Below are positions 9,371-22,900 of a DNA stretch of 64,000 nucleotides, one piece after another. Source of the DNA: Acanthosepion esculentum (lineage: Eukaryota > Mollusca > Cephalopoda > Sepiida > Sepiidae); the NCBI GenBank assembly GCA_964036315.1, contig OZ038509.1:29528968-29592967 (forward strand), read 5' to 3'. Each line of letters begins with the position of its first letter. Within the stretch, counting starts at the first letter, position 1. Below the pieces are notes generated by a model, which was not told the origin of the DNA, did not search any database, and saw only the letters and a program-made list of their open reading frames with translations. A program made the position numbers and the translations under genes.

Positions 9371-11941
9371 TTATTGCAAATATAAAGTTTTACAAACATT
9401 TGAAAAATATTGAAATTTCAATGCAAAAGTAAACATTTCAAGCTAGTTTTTCAACGTTAAACACGGTATTTTGAAAATTGATGTTGCTGTTTGAAAACAT
9501 TAGAAAACCAATAAAATTATTGAAAATCGATATGGTATCGATCAGAAAATATTGATTTTGACAATTTCCAACAGTTTCCACAAAGTTTTATTGCAAATAT
9601 AAAGTTTTACAAACTTTTGAAAAATATTGAAATTTCAATGCAAAAGTAAGCATTTCAAGCAAGTTTTTCAACGTTAAACACGGTATTTTGAAAATTGATG
9701 TTGCTGTTTGAAAACATTAGAAAACCAATAAAATTATTGAAAATCGATATGGTATCGATCAGAAAATATAGATTTTGACAATTTCCAACAGTTTCCACAA
9801 AGTTTTATTGCAAATATTAAGTTTTACAAAGTTTTGAAAAATATTGAAATTTCAATGCAAAAGTAAGCATTTCAAGGTAGTTTTTCAACGTTAAACACGG
9901 TATTTTGCAAATTGATGTTGCTGTTTGAAAACATTAGAAAACCAATAAAATTATTGAAAATCGATATGGTATCGATCAGAAAATATTGATTTTGACAATT
10001 TCCAACAGTTTCCACAAAGTTTTATTGCTAATATAAAGTTTTACAAACATTTGAAAAATATTGAAATTTCAATGCAAAAGTAAGCATTTCAAGCTAATTT
10101 TTCAACGTTAAACACGGTATTTTGCAAATTGATGTTGCTGTTTGAAAACATTAGAAAACCAATAAAATTATTGAAAATCGATATGGTATCGATCAGAAAA
10201 TATTGATTTTGACAATTTCCAACAGTTTCCACAAAGTTTTATTGCAAATATAAAGTTTTACAAACTTTTGAAAAATATTGAAATTTCAATGCAAAAGTAA
10301 GCATTTCAAGCTAGTTTTTCAACGTTAAACACGGTATTTTGAAAATTGATGTTGCTGTTTGAAAACATTAGAAAACCAATAAAATTATTGAAAATCGATA
10401 TGGTATCGATCAGAAAATATTGATTTTGACAATTTCCAACAGTTTCCACAAAGTTTTATTGCAAATATAAAGTTTTACAAACTTTTGAAAAATATTAAAA
10501 TTTCAATGCAAAAGTAAGCATTTCAAGCTAGTTTTTCAACGTTAAACACGGTATTTTGAAAATTGATGTTGCTGTTTGAAAACATTAGAAAACCAATAAA
10601 ATTATTGAAAATCGATATGGTATCGATCAGAAAATATAGATTTTGACAATTTCCAACAGTTTCCACAAAGTTTTATTGCAAATATTAAGTTTTACAAAGT
10701 TTTGAAAAATATTGAAATTTCAATGCAAAAGTAAGCATTTCAAGCTAGTTTTTCAACGTTAAACACGGTATTTTGCAAATTGATGTTGCTGTTTGAAAAC
10801 ATTAGAAAACCAATAAAATTATTGAAAATCGATATGGTATCGATCAGAAAATATTGATTTTGACAATTTCCAACAGTTTCCACAAAGTTTTATTGCAAAT
10901 ATTAAGTTATACAAAGTTTTGAAAAATATTGAAATTTCAATGCAAAAGTAAGCATTTCAAGCTAGTTTTTCAACGTTAAACACGGTATTTTGCAAATTGA
11001 TGTTGCTGTTTGAAAACATTAGAAAACCAATAAAATTATTGAAAATCGATATGGTATCGATCAGAAAATATTTATTTTGACAATTTCCAACAGTTTCCAC
11101 AAAGTTTTATTGCAAATATTATGTTTTACAAACTTTTGAAAAATATTGAAATTTCAACGCAAAAGTCAGCATTTCAAGCTACTTTTTCAACTTTAAACTC
11201 GCTATTTTGCAAATTGATGTTGCTGTTTGAAAACATTAGAAAACCAATAAAATTATTGAAAATCGATATGGTATCGATCAGAAAATATTGATTTTGACAA
11301 TTTCCAACAGTTTCCACAAAGTTTTATTGCAAATATAAAGTTTTACAAACATTTGAAAAATATTGAAATTTCAATGCAAAAGTAAGCATTTCAAGCTAGT
11401 TTTTCAACGTTAAACACGGTATTTTGCAAATTGATGTTGCTGTTTGAAAACATTAGAAAACCAATAAAATTATTGAAAATCGATATGGTATCGATCAGAA
11501 AATATAGATTTTGACAATTTCCAACAGTTTCCACAAAGTTTTATTGCAAATATTAAGTTTTACAAAGTTTTGAAAAATATTGAAATTTCAATGCAAAAGT
11601 AAGCATCTCAAGCTAGTTTTTCAACGTTAAACACGGTATTCTGCAAATTAATGTTGCTGTTTGAAAACATTAGAAAAGCAATAAAATTATTGAAAATCGA
11701 TATGGTATCGATCAGAAAATATTGATTTTGACAATTTCCAACAGTTTCCACAAAGTTTTATTGCAAATATAAAGTTTTACAAACATTTGAAAAATATTGA
11801 AATTTCAATGCAAAAGTAAGCATTTCAAGCTAGTTTTTCAACGTTAAACACGGTATTTTGAAAATTGATGTTGCTGTTTGAAAACATTAGAAAACCAATA
11901 AAATTATTGAAAATCGATATGGTATCGAAACAGAAAATATT
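9371..11941 (+). repeat. Irregular monomer stretch, no clean higher-order repeat seen
   Basis: Dominated by monomers with ATATAAAG plus AAACTTTTG plus TTTGAAAATTG (9554, about 10205 and 10420), mixed with ordinary B and A types. Private changes are frequent: GTAAACATTTC near 9430, CAAGCAAG near 9658, TTGCTAATATAAAG near 10026, ATATTAAAATTTC near 10496, AAGTTATACAAAG near 10906, and CAACTTTAAACTCGC near 11190. It is a plausible older part of the array, less recently homogenised than its surroundings. Confidence 0.6.
11724..11941 (+). repeat. 218-bp monomer with 1-bp insertion in the dyad flank
   Basis: At 11928 the usual TATCGATCAG reads TATCGAAACAG. This lengthens the monomer to 218 bp and breaks the right arm of the dyad. 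It is the only copy of this form seen, so it arose after the last amplification here or is a sequencing or assembly error. Confidence 0.75.
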
Positions 11942-12042
11942 GATTTTGACAATTTCCAACAGTTTCCACAAAGTTTTATTGCAAATATAAAGTTTTACAA
12001 ACTTTTGAAAAATATTGAAATTTCAATGCAAAAGTAAGCATT

Positions 12043-14212
12043 TCAAGCTAGTTTTTCAACGTTAAACACGGTATTTTGAAAATTGATGTTGCTGTTTGAA
12101 AACATTAGAAAACCAATAAAATTATTGAAAATCGATATGGTATCGATCAGAAAATATAGATTTTGACAATTTCCAACAGTTTCCACAAAGTTTTATTGCA
12201 AATATTAAGTTTTACAAAGTTTTGAAAAATATTGAAATTTCAATGCAAAAGTAAGCATTTCAAGCTAGTTTTTCAACGTTAAACACGGTATTTTGCAAAT
12301 TGATGTTGCTGTTTGAAAACATTAGAAAACCAATAAAATTATTGAAAATCGATATGGTATCGATCAGAAAATATTTATTTTGACAATTTCCAACAGTTTC
12401 CACAAAGTTTTATTGCAAATATTAAGTTTTACAAAGTTTTGAAAAATATTGAAATTTCAATGCAAAAGTAAGCATTTCAAGCTAGTTTTTCAACGTTAAA
12501 CACGGTATTTTGCAAATTGATGTTGCTGTTTGAAAACATTAGAAAACCAATAAAATTATTGAAAATCGATATGGTATCGATCAGAAAATATTGATTTTGA
12601 CAATTTCCAACAGTTTCCACAAAGTTTTATTGCAAATATTAAGTTTTACAAAGTTTTGAAAAATATTGAAATTTCAATGCAAAAGTAAGCATTTCAAGCT
12701 AGTTTTTCAACGTTAAACACGGTATTTTGCAAATTGATGTTGCTGTTTGAAAACATTAGAAAACCAATAAAATTATTGAAAATCGATATGGTATCGATCA
12801 GAAAATATTTATTTTGACAATTTCCAACAGTTTCCACAAAGTTTTATTGCAAATATAATGTTTTACAAACTTTTGAAAAATATTGAAATTTCAACGCAAA
12901 AGTCAGCATTTCAAGCTACTTTTTCAACGTTAAACACGCTATTTTGCAAATTGATGTTGCTGTTTGAAAACATTAGAAAACCAATAAAATTATTGAAAAT
13001 CGATATGGTATCGATCAGAAAATATTGATTTTGACAATTTCCAACAGTTTCCACAAAGTTTTATTGCAAATATAAAGTTTTACAAACATTTGAAAAATAT
13101 TGAAATTTCAATGCAAAAGTAAGCATTTCAAGCTAGTTTTTCAACGTTAAACACGGTATTTTGCAAATTGATGTTGCTGTTTGAAAACATTAGAAAACCA
13201 ATAAAATTATTGAAAATCGATATGGTATCGATCAGAAAATATAGATTTTGACAATTTCCAACAGTTTCCACAAAGTTTTATTGCAACTATTAAGTTTTAC
13301 AAAGTTTTGAAAAATATTGAAATTTCAATGCAAAAGTAAGCATTTCAAGCTAGTTTTTCAACGTTAAACACGGTATTTTGCAAATTGATGTTGCTGTTTG
13401 AAAACATTAGAAAACCAATAAAATTATTGAAAATCGATATGGTATCGATCAGAAAATATTGATTTTGACAATTTCCAACAGTTTCCACAAAGTTTTATTG
13501 CAAATATTAAGTTTTACAAAGTTTTGAAAAATATTGAAATTTCAATGCAAAAGTAAGCATTTCAAGCTAGTTTTTCAACGTTAAACACGGTATTTTGCAA
13601 ATTGATGTTGCTGTTTGAAAACATTAGAAAACCAATAAAATTATTGAAAATCGATATGGTATCGATCAGAAAATATTGATTTTGACAATTTCCAACAGTT
13701 TCCACAAAGTTTTATTGCAAATATTAAGTTTTACAAAGTTTTGAAAAATATTGAAATTTCAATGCAAAAGTAAGCATTTCAAGCTAGTTTTTCAACGTTA
13801 AACACGGTATTTTGCAAATTGATGTTGCTGTTTGAAAACATTAGAAAACCAATAAAATTATTGAAAATCGATATGGTATCGATCAGAAAATATTTATTTT
13901 GACAATTTCCAACAGTTTCCACAAAGTTTTATTGCAAATATAATGTTTTACAAACTTTTGAAAAATATTGAAATTTCAACGCAAAAGTCAGCATTTCAAG
14001 CTACTTTTTCAACGTTAAACACGGTATTTTGCAAATTGATGTTGCTGTTTGAAAACATTAGAAAACCAATAAAATTATTGAAAATCGATATGGTATCGAT
14101 CAGAAAATATAGATTTTGACAATTTCCAACAGTTTCCACAAAGTTTTATTGCAAATATTAAGTTTTACAAAGTTTTGAAAAATATTGAAATTTCAATGCA
14201 AAAGTAAGCATT
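12043..14212 (+). repeat. 10-monomer tandem duplication, copy 1 (2170 bp)
   Basis: The private marker TTGCAACTATTAAG at 13281 recurs at 15451, exactly 2170 bp on (10 x 217). Identity holds from about 12004 against 14174. I saw no substitution between the two copies. Confidence 0.85.
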
Positions 14213-16382
14213 TCAAGCTAGTTTTTCAACGTTAAACACGGTATTTTGAAAATTGATGTTGCTGTTTGAAAACATTAGAAAACCAATAAAATTATTGAAA
14301 ATCGATATGGTATCGATCAGAAAATATAGATTTTGACAATTTCCAACAGTTTCCACAAAGTTTTATTGCAAATATTAAGTTTTACAAAGTTTTGAAAAAT
14401 ATTGAAATTTCAATGCAAAAGTAAGCATTTCAAGCTAGTTTTTCAACGTTAAACACGGTATTTTGCAAATTGATGTTGCTGTTTGAAAACATTAGAAAAC
14501 CAATAAAATTATTGAAAATCGATATGGTATCGATCAGAAAATATTTATTTTGACAATTTCCAACAGTTTCCACAAAGTTTTATTGCAAATATTAAGTTTT
14601 ACAAAGTTTTGAAAAATATTGAAATTTCAATGCAAAAGTAAGCATTTCAAGCTAGTTTTTCAACGTTAAACACGGTATTTTGCAAATTGATGTTGCTGTT
14701 TGAAAACATTAGAAAACCAATAAAATTATTGAAAATCGATATGGTATCGATCAGAAAATATTGATTTTGACAATTTCCAACAGTTTCCACAAAGTTTTAT
14801 TGCAAATATTAAGTTTTACAAAGTTTTGAAAAATATTGAAATTTCAATGCAAAAGTAAGCATTTCAAGCTAGTTTTTCAACGTTAAACACGGTATTTTGC
14901 AAATTGATGTTGCTGTTTGAAAACATTAGAAAACCAATAAAATTATTGAAAATCGATATGGTATCGATCAGAAAATATTTATTTTGACAATTTCCAACAG
15001 TTTCCACAAAGTTTTATTGCAAATATAATGTTTTACAAACTTTTGAAAAATATTGAAATTTCAACGCAAAAGTCAGCATTTCAAGCTACTTTTTCAACGT
15101 TAAACACGCTATTTTGCAAATTGATGTTGCTGTTTGAAAACATTAGAAAACCAATAAAATTATTGAAAATCGATATGGTATCGATCAGAAAATATTGATT
15201 TTGACAATTTCCAACAGTTTCCACAAAGTTTTATTGCAAATATAAAGTTTTACAAACATTTGAAAAATATTGAAATTTCAATGCAAAAGTAAGCATTTCA
15301 AGCTAGTTTTTCAACGTTAAACACGGTATTTTGCAAATTGATGTTGCTGTTTGAAAACATTAGAAAACCAATAAAATTATTGAAAATCGATATGGTATCG
15401 ATCAGAAAATATAGATTTTGACAATTTCCAACAGTTTCCACAAAGTTTTATTGCAACTATTAAGTTTTACAAAGTTTTGAAAAATATTGAAATTTCAATG
15501 CAAAAGTAAGCATTTCAAGCTAGTTTTTCAACGTTAAACACGGTATTTTGCAAATTGATGTTGCTGTTTGAAAACATTAGAAAACCAATAAAATTATTGA
15601 AAATCGATATGGTATCGATCAGAAAATATTGATTTTGACAATTTCCAACAGTTTCCACAAAGTTTTATTGCAAATATTAAGTTTTACAAAGTTTTGAAAA
15701 ATATTGAAATTTCAATGCAAAAGTAAGCATTTCAAGCTAGTTTTTCAACGTTAAACACGGTATTTTGCAAATTGATGTTGCTGTTTGAAAACATTAGAAA
15801 ACCAATAAAATTATTGAAAATCGATATGGTATCGATCAGAAAATATTGATTTTGACAATTTCCAACAGTTTCCACAAAGTTTTATTGCAAATATTAAGTT
15901 TTACAAAGTTTTGAAAAATATTGAAATTTCAATGCAAAAGTAAGCATTTCAAGCTAGTTTTTCAACGTTAAACACGGTATTTTGCAAATTGATGTTGCTG
16001 TTTGAAAACATTAGAAAACCAATAAAATTATTGAAAATCGATATGGTATCGATCAGAAAATATTTATTTTGACAATTTCCAACAGTTTCCACAAAGTTTT
16101 ATTGCAAATATAATGTTTTACAAACTTTTGAAAAATATTGAAATTTCAACGCAAAAGTCAGCATTTCAAGCTACTTTTTCAACGTTAAACACGGTATTTT
16201 GCAAATTGATGTTGCTGTTTGAAAACATTAGAAAACCAATAAAATTATTGAAAATCGATATGGTATCGATCAGAAAATATAGATTTTGACAATTTCCAAC
16301 AGTTTCCACAAAGTTTTATTGCAAATATTAAGTTTTACAAAGTTTTGAAAAATATTGAAATTTCAATGCAAAAGTAAGCATC
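14213..16382 (+). repeat. 10-monomer tandem duplication, copy 2 (2170 bp)
   Basis: Directly adjoins copy 1. It ends where the following monomer (16282) switches to GCATCTC at 16383, the E class, while the equivalent place in copy 1 continues as class B. Confidence 0.85.
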
Positions 16383-16715
16383 TCAAGCTAGTTTTTCAAC
16401 GTTAAACACGGTATTCTGCAAATTAATGTTGCTGTTTGAAAACATTAGAAAAGCAATAAAATTATTGAAAATCGATATGGTATCGATCAGAAAATATTGA
16501 TTTTGACAATTTCCAACAGTTTCCACAAAGTTTTATTGCAAATATAAAGTTTTACAAACATTTGAAAAATATTGAAATTTCAATGCAAAAGTAAGCATTT
16601 CAAGCTAGTTTTTCAGCGTTAAACACGGTATTTTGAAAATTGATGTTGCTGTTTGAAAACATTAGAAAACCAATAAAATTATTGAAAATCGATATGGTAT
16701 CGATCTGAAAATATT

Positions 16716-16926
16716 GATTTTGACAATTTCCAACAGTTTCCACAAAGTTTTATTGCAAATATAAAGTTTTACAAACTTTTGAAAAATATTGAAATTTCAA
16801 TGCAAAAGTAAGCATTTCAATCTAGTTTTTCAACGTTAAACACGGTATTTTGAAAATTGATGTTTGAAAACATTAGAAAACCAATAAAATTATTGAAAAT
16901 CGATATGGTATCGATCAGAAAATATT
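16716..16926 (+). repeat. 211-bp monomer with a 6-bp deletion, lineage marker (first of six)
   Basis: GATGTTGCTGTTTG is shortened to GATGTTTG, removing 6 bp between short GTT repeats. The same monomer also has CAATCTAG (for CAAGCTAG), AAACTTTTG and TTTGAAAATTG, and it always follows a monomer ending ATCGATCTGAAAA. Identical copies lie at 24738-24948, 42743-42953, 44039-44249, 53362-53572 and 56828-57038. The monomer at 41007 follows the same ATCTG marker but has neither the deletion nor CAATCTAG. Confidence 0.9.
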
Positions 16927-19900
16927 GATTTTGACAATTTCCAACAGTTTCCACAAAGTTTTATTGCAAATATTAAGTTTTACAAAGTTTTGAAAAATAT
17001 TGAAATTTCAATGCAAAAGTAAGCATTTCAAGCTAGTTTTTCAACGTTAAACACGGTATTTTGCAAATTGATGTTGCTGTTTGAAAACATTAGAAAACCA
17101 ATAAAATTATTGAAAATCGATATGGTATCGATCAGAAAATATAGATTTTGACAATTTCCCACAGTTTCCACAAAGTTTTATTGCAAATATTAAGTTTTAC
17201 AAAGTTTTGAAAAATATTGAAATTTCAACGCAAATTAAGCATTTCAAGCTAGTTTTTCAACGTTAAACACGCTATTTTGCAAATTGATGTTGCTGTTTGA
17301 AAACATTAGAAAACCAATAAAATTATTGAAAATCGATATGGTATCGATCAGAAAATATTGATTTTGACAATTTCCAACAGTTTCCACAAAGTTTTATTGC
17401 AAATATAAAGTTTTAGAAACATTTGAAAAATATTGAAATTTCAATGCAAAAGTAAGCATTTCAAGCTAGTTTTTCAACGTTAAACACGGTATTTTGCAAA
17501 TTGATGTTGCTGTTTGAAAACATTAGAAAACCAATAAAATTATTGAAAATCGATATGGTATCGATCAGAAAATATAGATTTTGACAATTTCCAACAGTTT
17601 CCACAAAGTTTTATTGCAAATATTAAGTTTTACAAAGTTTTGAAAAATATTGAAATTTCAATGCAAAAGTAAGCATCTCAAGCTAGTTTTTCAACGTTAA
17701 ACACGGTATTCTGCAAATTAATGTTGCTGTTTGAAAACATTAGAAAACCAATAAAATTATTGAAAATCGATATGGTATCGATCAGAAAATATTGATTTTG
17801 ACAATTTCCAACAGTTTCCACAAAGTTTTATTGCAAATATTATGTTTTACAAACTTTTGAAAAATATTGAAATTTCAACGCAAAAGTCAGCATTTCAAGC
17901 TACTTTTTCAACGTTAAACACGCTATTCTGCAAATTAATGTTGCTGTTTGAAAACATTAGAAAACCAATAAAATTATTGAAAATCGTTATGGTATCGATC
18001 AGAAAATATAGATTTTGACAATTTCCAACAGTTTCCACAAAGTTTTATTGCAAATATTAAGTTTTACAAAGTTTTGAAAAATATTGAAATTTCAATGCAA
18101 AAGTAAGCATTTCAAGTTAGTTTTTCAACGTTAAACACGGTATTTTGCAAATTGATGTTGCTGTTTGAAAACATTAGAAAACCAATAAAATTATTGAAAA
18201 TCGATATGGTATCGATCAGAAAATATTGATTTTGACAATTTCCAACAGTTTCCACAAAGTTTTATTGCAAATATTAAGTTTTACAAAGTTTTGAAAAATA
18301 TTGAAATTTCAATGCAAAAGTAAGCATTTCAAGCTAGTTTTTCAACGTTAAACACGGTCTTTTGAAAATTGATGTTGCTGTTTGAAAACATTAGAAAACC
18401 AATAAAATTATTGAAAATCGATATGGTATCGATCAAAAAATATAGATTTTGACAATTTCCCACAGTTTCCACAAAGTTTTATTGCAAATATTAAGTTTTA
18501 CAAAGTTTTGAAAAATATTGAAATTTCAACGCAAAAGTCAGCATTTCAAGCTACTTTTTCAACGTTAAACACGGTATTTTGCAAATTGATGTTGCTGTTT
18601 GAAAACATTAGAAAACCAATAAAATTATTGAAAATCGATATGGTATCGATCAGAAAATATTTATTTTGACAATTTCCAACAGTTTCCACAAAGTTTTATT
18701 GCAAATATAATGTTTTACAAACTTTTGAAAAATATTGAAATTTCAACGCAAAAGTCAGCATTTCAAGCTACTTTTTCAACGTTAAACACGCTATTTTGCA
18801 AATTGATGTTGCTGTTTGAAAACATTAGAAAACCAATAAAATTATTGAAAATCGATATGGTATCGATCAGAAAATATTGATTTTGACAATTTCCAACAGT
18901 TTCCACAAAGTTTTATTGCAAATATAAAGTTTTACAAACATTTGAAAAATATTGAAATTTCAATGCAAAAGTAAGCATTTCAAGCTAGTTTTTCAACGTT
19001 AAACACGGTATTTTGCAAATTGATGTTGCTGTTTGAAAACATTAGAAAACCAATAAAATTATTGAAAATCGATATGGTATCGATCAGAAAATATAGATTT
19101 TGACAATTTCCAACAGTTTCCACAAAGTTTTATTGCAAATATTAAGTTTTACAAAGTTTTGAAAAATATTGAAATTTCAATGCAAAAGTAAGCATCTCAA
19201 GCTAGTTTTTCAACGTTAAACACGGTATTCTGCAAATTAATGTTGCTGTTTGAAAACATTAGAAAAGCAATAAAATTATTGAAAATCGATATGGTATCGA
19301 TCAGAAAATATTGATTTTGACAATTTCCAACAGTTTCCACAAAGTTTTATTGCAAATATAAAGTTTTACAAACATTTGAAAAATATTGAAATTTCAATGC
19401 AAAAGTAAGCATTTCAAGCTAGTTTTTCAGCGTTAAACACGGTATTTTGAAAATTGATGTTGCTGTTTGAAAACATTAGAAAACCAATAAAATTATTGAA
19501 AATCGATATGGTATCGATCAGAAAATATTGATTTTGACAATTTCCAACAGTTTCCACAAAGTTTTATTGCAAATATTAAGTTTTACAATGTTTTGAAAAA
19601 TATTGAAATTTCAACGCAAAAGTCAGCATTTCAAGCTAGTTTTTCAACGTTAAACACGGTATTTTGCAAATTGATGTTGCTGTTTGAAAACATTAGAAAA
19701 CCAATAAAATTATTGAAAATCGATATGGTATCGATCAGAAAATATTGATTTTGACAATTTCCAACAGTTTCCACAAAGTTTTATTGCAAATATTAAGTTT
19801 TACAAAGTTTTGAAAAATATTGAAATTTCAATGCAAAAGTAAGCATTTCAAGCTAGTTTTTCAACGTTAAACACGGTATTTTGCAAATTGATGTTGCTGT

Positions 19901-22900
19901 TTGAAAACATTAGAAAACCAATAAAATTATTGAAAATCGATATGGTATCGATCAGAAAATATTGATTTTGACAATTTCCAACAGTTTCCACAAAGTTTTA
20001 TTGCAAATATTAAGTTTTACAAAGTTTTGAAAAATATTGAAATTTCAATGCAAAAGTAAGCATTTCAAGCTAGTTTTTCAACGTTAAACACGGTATTTTG
20101 CAAATTGATGTTGCTGTTTGAAAACATTAGAAAACCAATAAAATTATTGAAAATCGATATGGTATCGATCAGAAAATATTGATTTTGACAATTTCCAACA
20201 GTTTCCACAAAGTTTTATTGCAAATATTAAGTTTTACAAAGTTTTGAAAAATATTGAAATTTCAATGCAAAAGTAAGCATTTCAAGCTAGTTTTTCAACG
20301 TTAAACACGGTATTTTGCAAATTGATGTTGGTGTTTGAAAACATTAGAAAACCAATAAAATTATTGAAAATCGATATGGTATCGATCAGAAAATATTTAT
20401 TTTGACAATTTCCAACAGTTTCCACAAAGTTTTATTGCAAATATAATGTTTTACAAACTTTTGAAAAATATTGAAATTTCAACGCAAAAGTCAGCATTTC
20501 AAGCTACTTTTTCAACGTTAAACACGCTATTTTGCAAATTGATGTTGCTGTTTGAAAACATTAGAAAACCAATAAAATTATTGAAAATCGATATGGTATC
20601 GATCAGAAAATATTGATTTTGACAATTTCCAACAGTTTCCACAAAGTTTTATTGCAAATATAAAGTTTTACAAACATTTGAAAAATATTGAAATTTCAAT
20701 GCAAAAGTAAGCATTTCAAGCTAGTTTTTCAACGTTAAACACGGTATTTTGCAAATTGATGTTGCTGTTTGAAAACATTAGAAAACCAATAAAATTATTG
20801 AAAATCGATATGGTATCGATCAGAAAATATAGATTTTGACAATTTCCAACAGTTTCCACAAAGTTTTATTGCAAATATTAAGTTTTACAAAGTTTTGAAA
20901 AATATTGAAATTTCAATGCAAAAGTAAGCATCTCAAGCTAGTTTTTCAACGTTAAACACGGTATTCTGCAAATTAATGTTGCTGTTTGAAAACATTAGAA
21001 AAGCAATAAAATTATTGAAAATCGATATGGTATCGATCAGAAAATATTGATTTTGACAATTTCCAACAGTTTCCACAAAGTTTTATTGCAAATATAAAGT
21101 TTTACAAACATTTGAAAAATATTGAAATTTCAATGCAAAAGTAAGCATTTCAAGCTAGTTTTTCAGCGTTAAACACGGTATTTTGAAAATTGATGTTGCT
21201 GTTTGAAAACATTAGAAAACCAATAAAATTATTGAAAATCGATATGGTATCGATCAGAAAATATTGATTTTGACAATTTCCAACAGTTTCCACAAAGTTT
21301 TATTGCAAATATTAAGTTTTACAAAGTTTTGAAAAATATTGAAATTTCAATGCAAAAGTAAGCATTTCAAGCTAGTTTTTCAACGTTAAACACGGTATTT
21401 TGAAAATTGATGTTGCTGTTTGAAAACATTAGAAAACCAATAAAATTATTGAAAATCGATATGGTATCGATCAGAAAATATTGATTTTGACAATTTCCAA
21501 CAGTTTCCACAAAGTTTTATTGCAAATATAAAGTTTTACAAACATTTGAAAAATATTGAAATTTCAATGCAAAAGTAAGCATTTCAAGCTAGTTTTTCAA
21601 CGTTAAACACGGTATTTTGCAAATTGATGTTGCTGTTTGAAAACATTAGAAAACCAATAAAATTATTGAAAATCGATATGGTATCGATCAGAAAATATTG
21701 ATTTTGACAATTTCCAACAGTTTCCACAAAGTTTTATTGCAAATATTAAGTTTTACAAAGTTTTGAAAAATATTGAAATTTCAATGAAAAAGTAAGCATT
21801 TCAAGCTAGTTTTTCAACGTTAAACACGGTATTTTGCAAATTGATGTTGCTGTTTGAAAACATTAGAAAACCAATAAAATTATTGAAAATCGATATGGTA
21901 TCGATCAGAAAATATTGATTTTGACAATTTCCAACAGTTTCCACAAAGTTTTATTGCAAATATTAAGTTTTACAAAGTTTTGAAAAATATTGAAATTTCA
22001 ATGCAAAAGTAAGCATTTCAAGCTAGTTTTTCAACGTTAAACACGGTATTTTGCAAATTGATGTTGCTGTTTGAAAACATTAGAAAACCAATAAAATTAT
22101 TGAAAATCGATATGGTATCGATCAGAAAATATTGATTTTGACAATTTCCAACAGTTTCCACAAAGTTTTATTGCAAATATTAAGTTTTACAAAGTTTTGA
22201 AAAATATTGAAATTTCAATGCAAAAGTAAGCATTTCAAGCTAGTTTTTCAACGTTAAACACGGTATTTTGCAAATTGATGTTGCTGTTTGAAAACATTAG
22301 AAAACCAATAAAATTATTGAAAATCGATATGGTATCGATCAGAAAATATTTATTTTGACAATTTCCAACAGTTTCCACAAAGTTTTATTGCAAATATAAT
22401 GTTTTACAAACTTTTGAAAAATATTGAAATTTCAACGCAAAAGTCAGCATTTCAAGCTACTTTTTCAACGTTAAACACGCTATTTTGCAAATTGATGTTG
22501 CTGTTTGAAAACATTAGAAAACCAATAAAATTATTGAAAATCGATATGGTATCGATCAGAAAATATTGATTTTGACAATTTCCAACAGTTTCCACAAAGT
22601 TTTATTGCAAATATAAAGTTTTACAAACATTTGAAAAATATTGAAATTTCAATGCAAAAGTAAGCATTTCAAGCTAGTTTTTCAACGTTAAACACGGTAT
22701 TTTGCAAATTGATGTTGCTGTTTGAAAACATTAGAAAACCAATAAAATTATTGAAAATCGATATGGTATCGATCAGAAAATATAGATTTTGACAATTTCC
22801 AACAGTTTCCACAAAGTTTTATTGCAAATATTAAGTTTTACAAAGTTTTGAAAAATATTGAAATTTCAATGCAAAAGTAAGCATCTCAAGCTAGTTTTTC

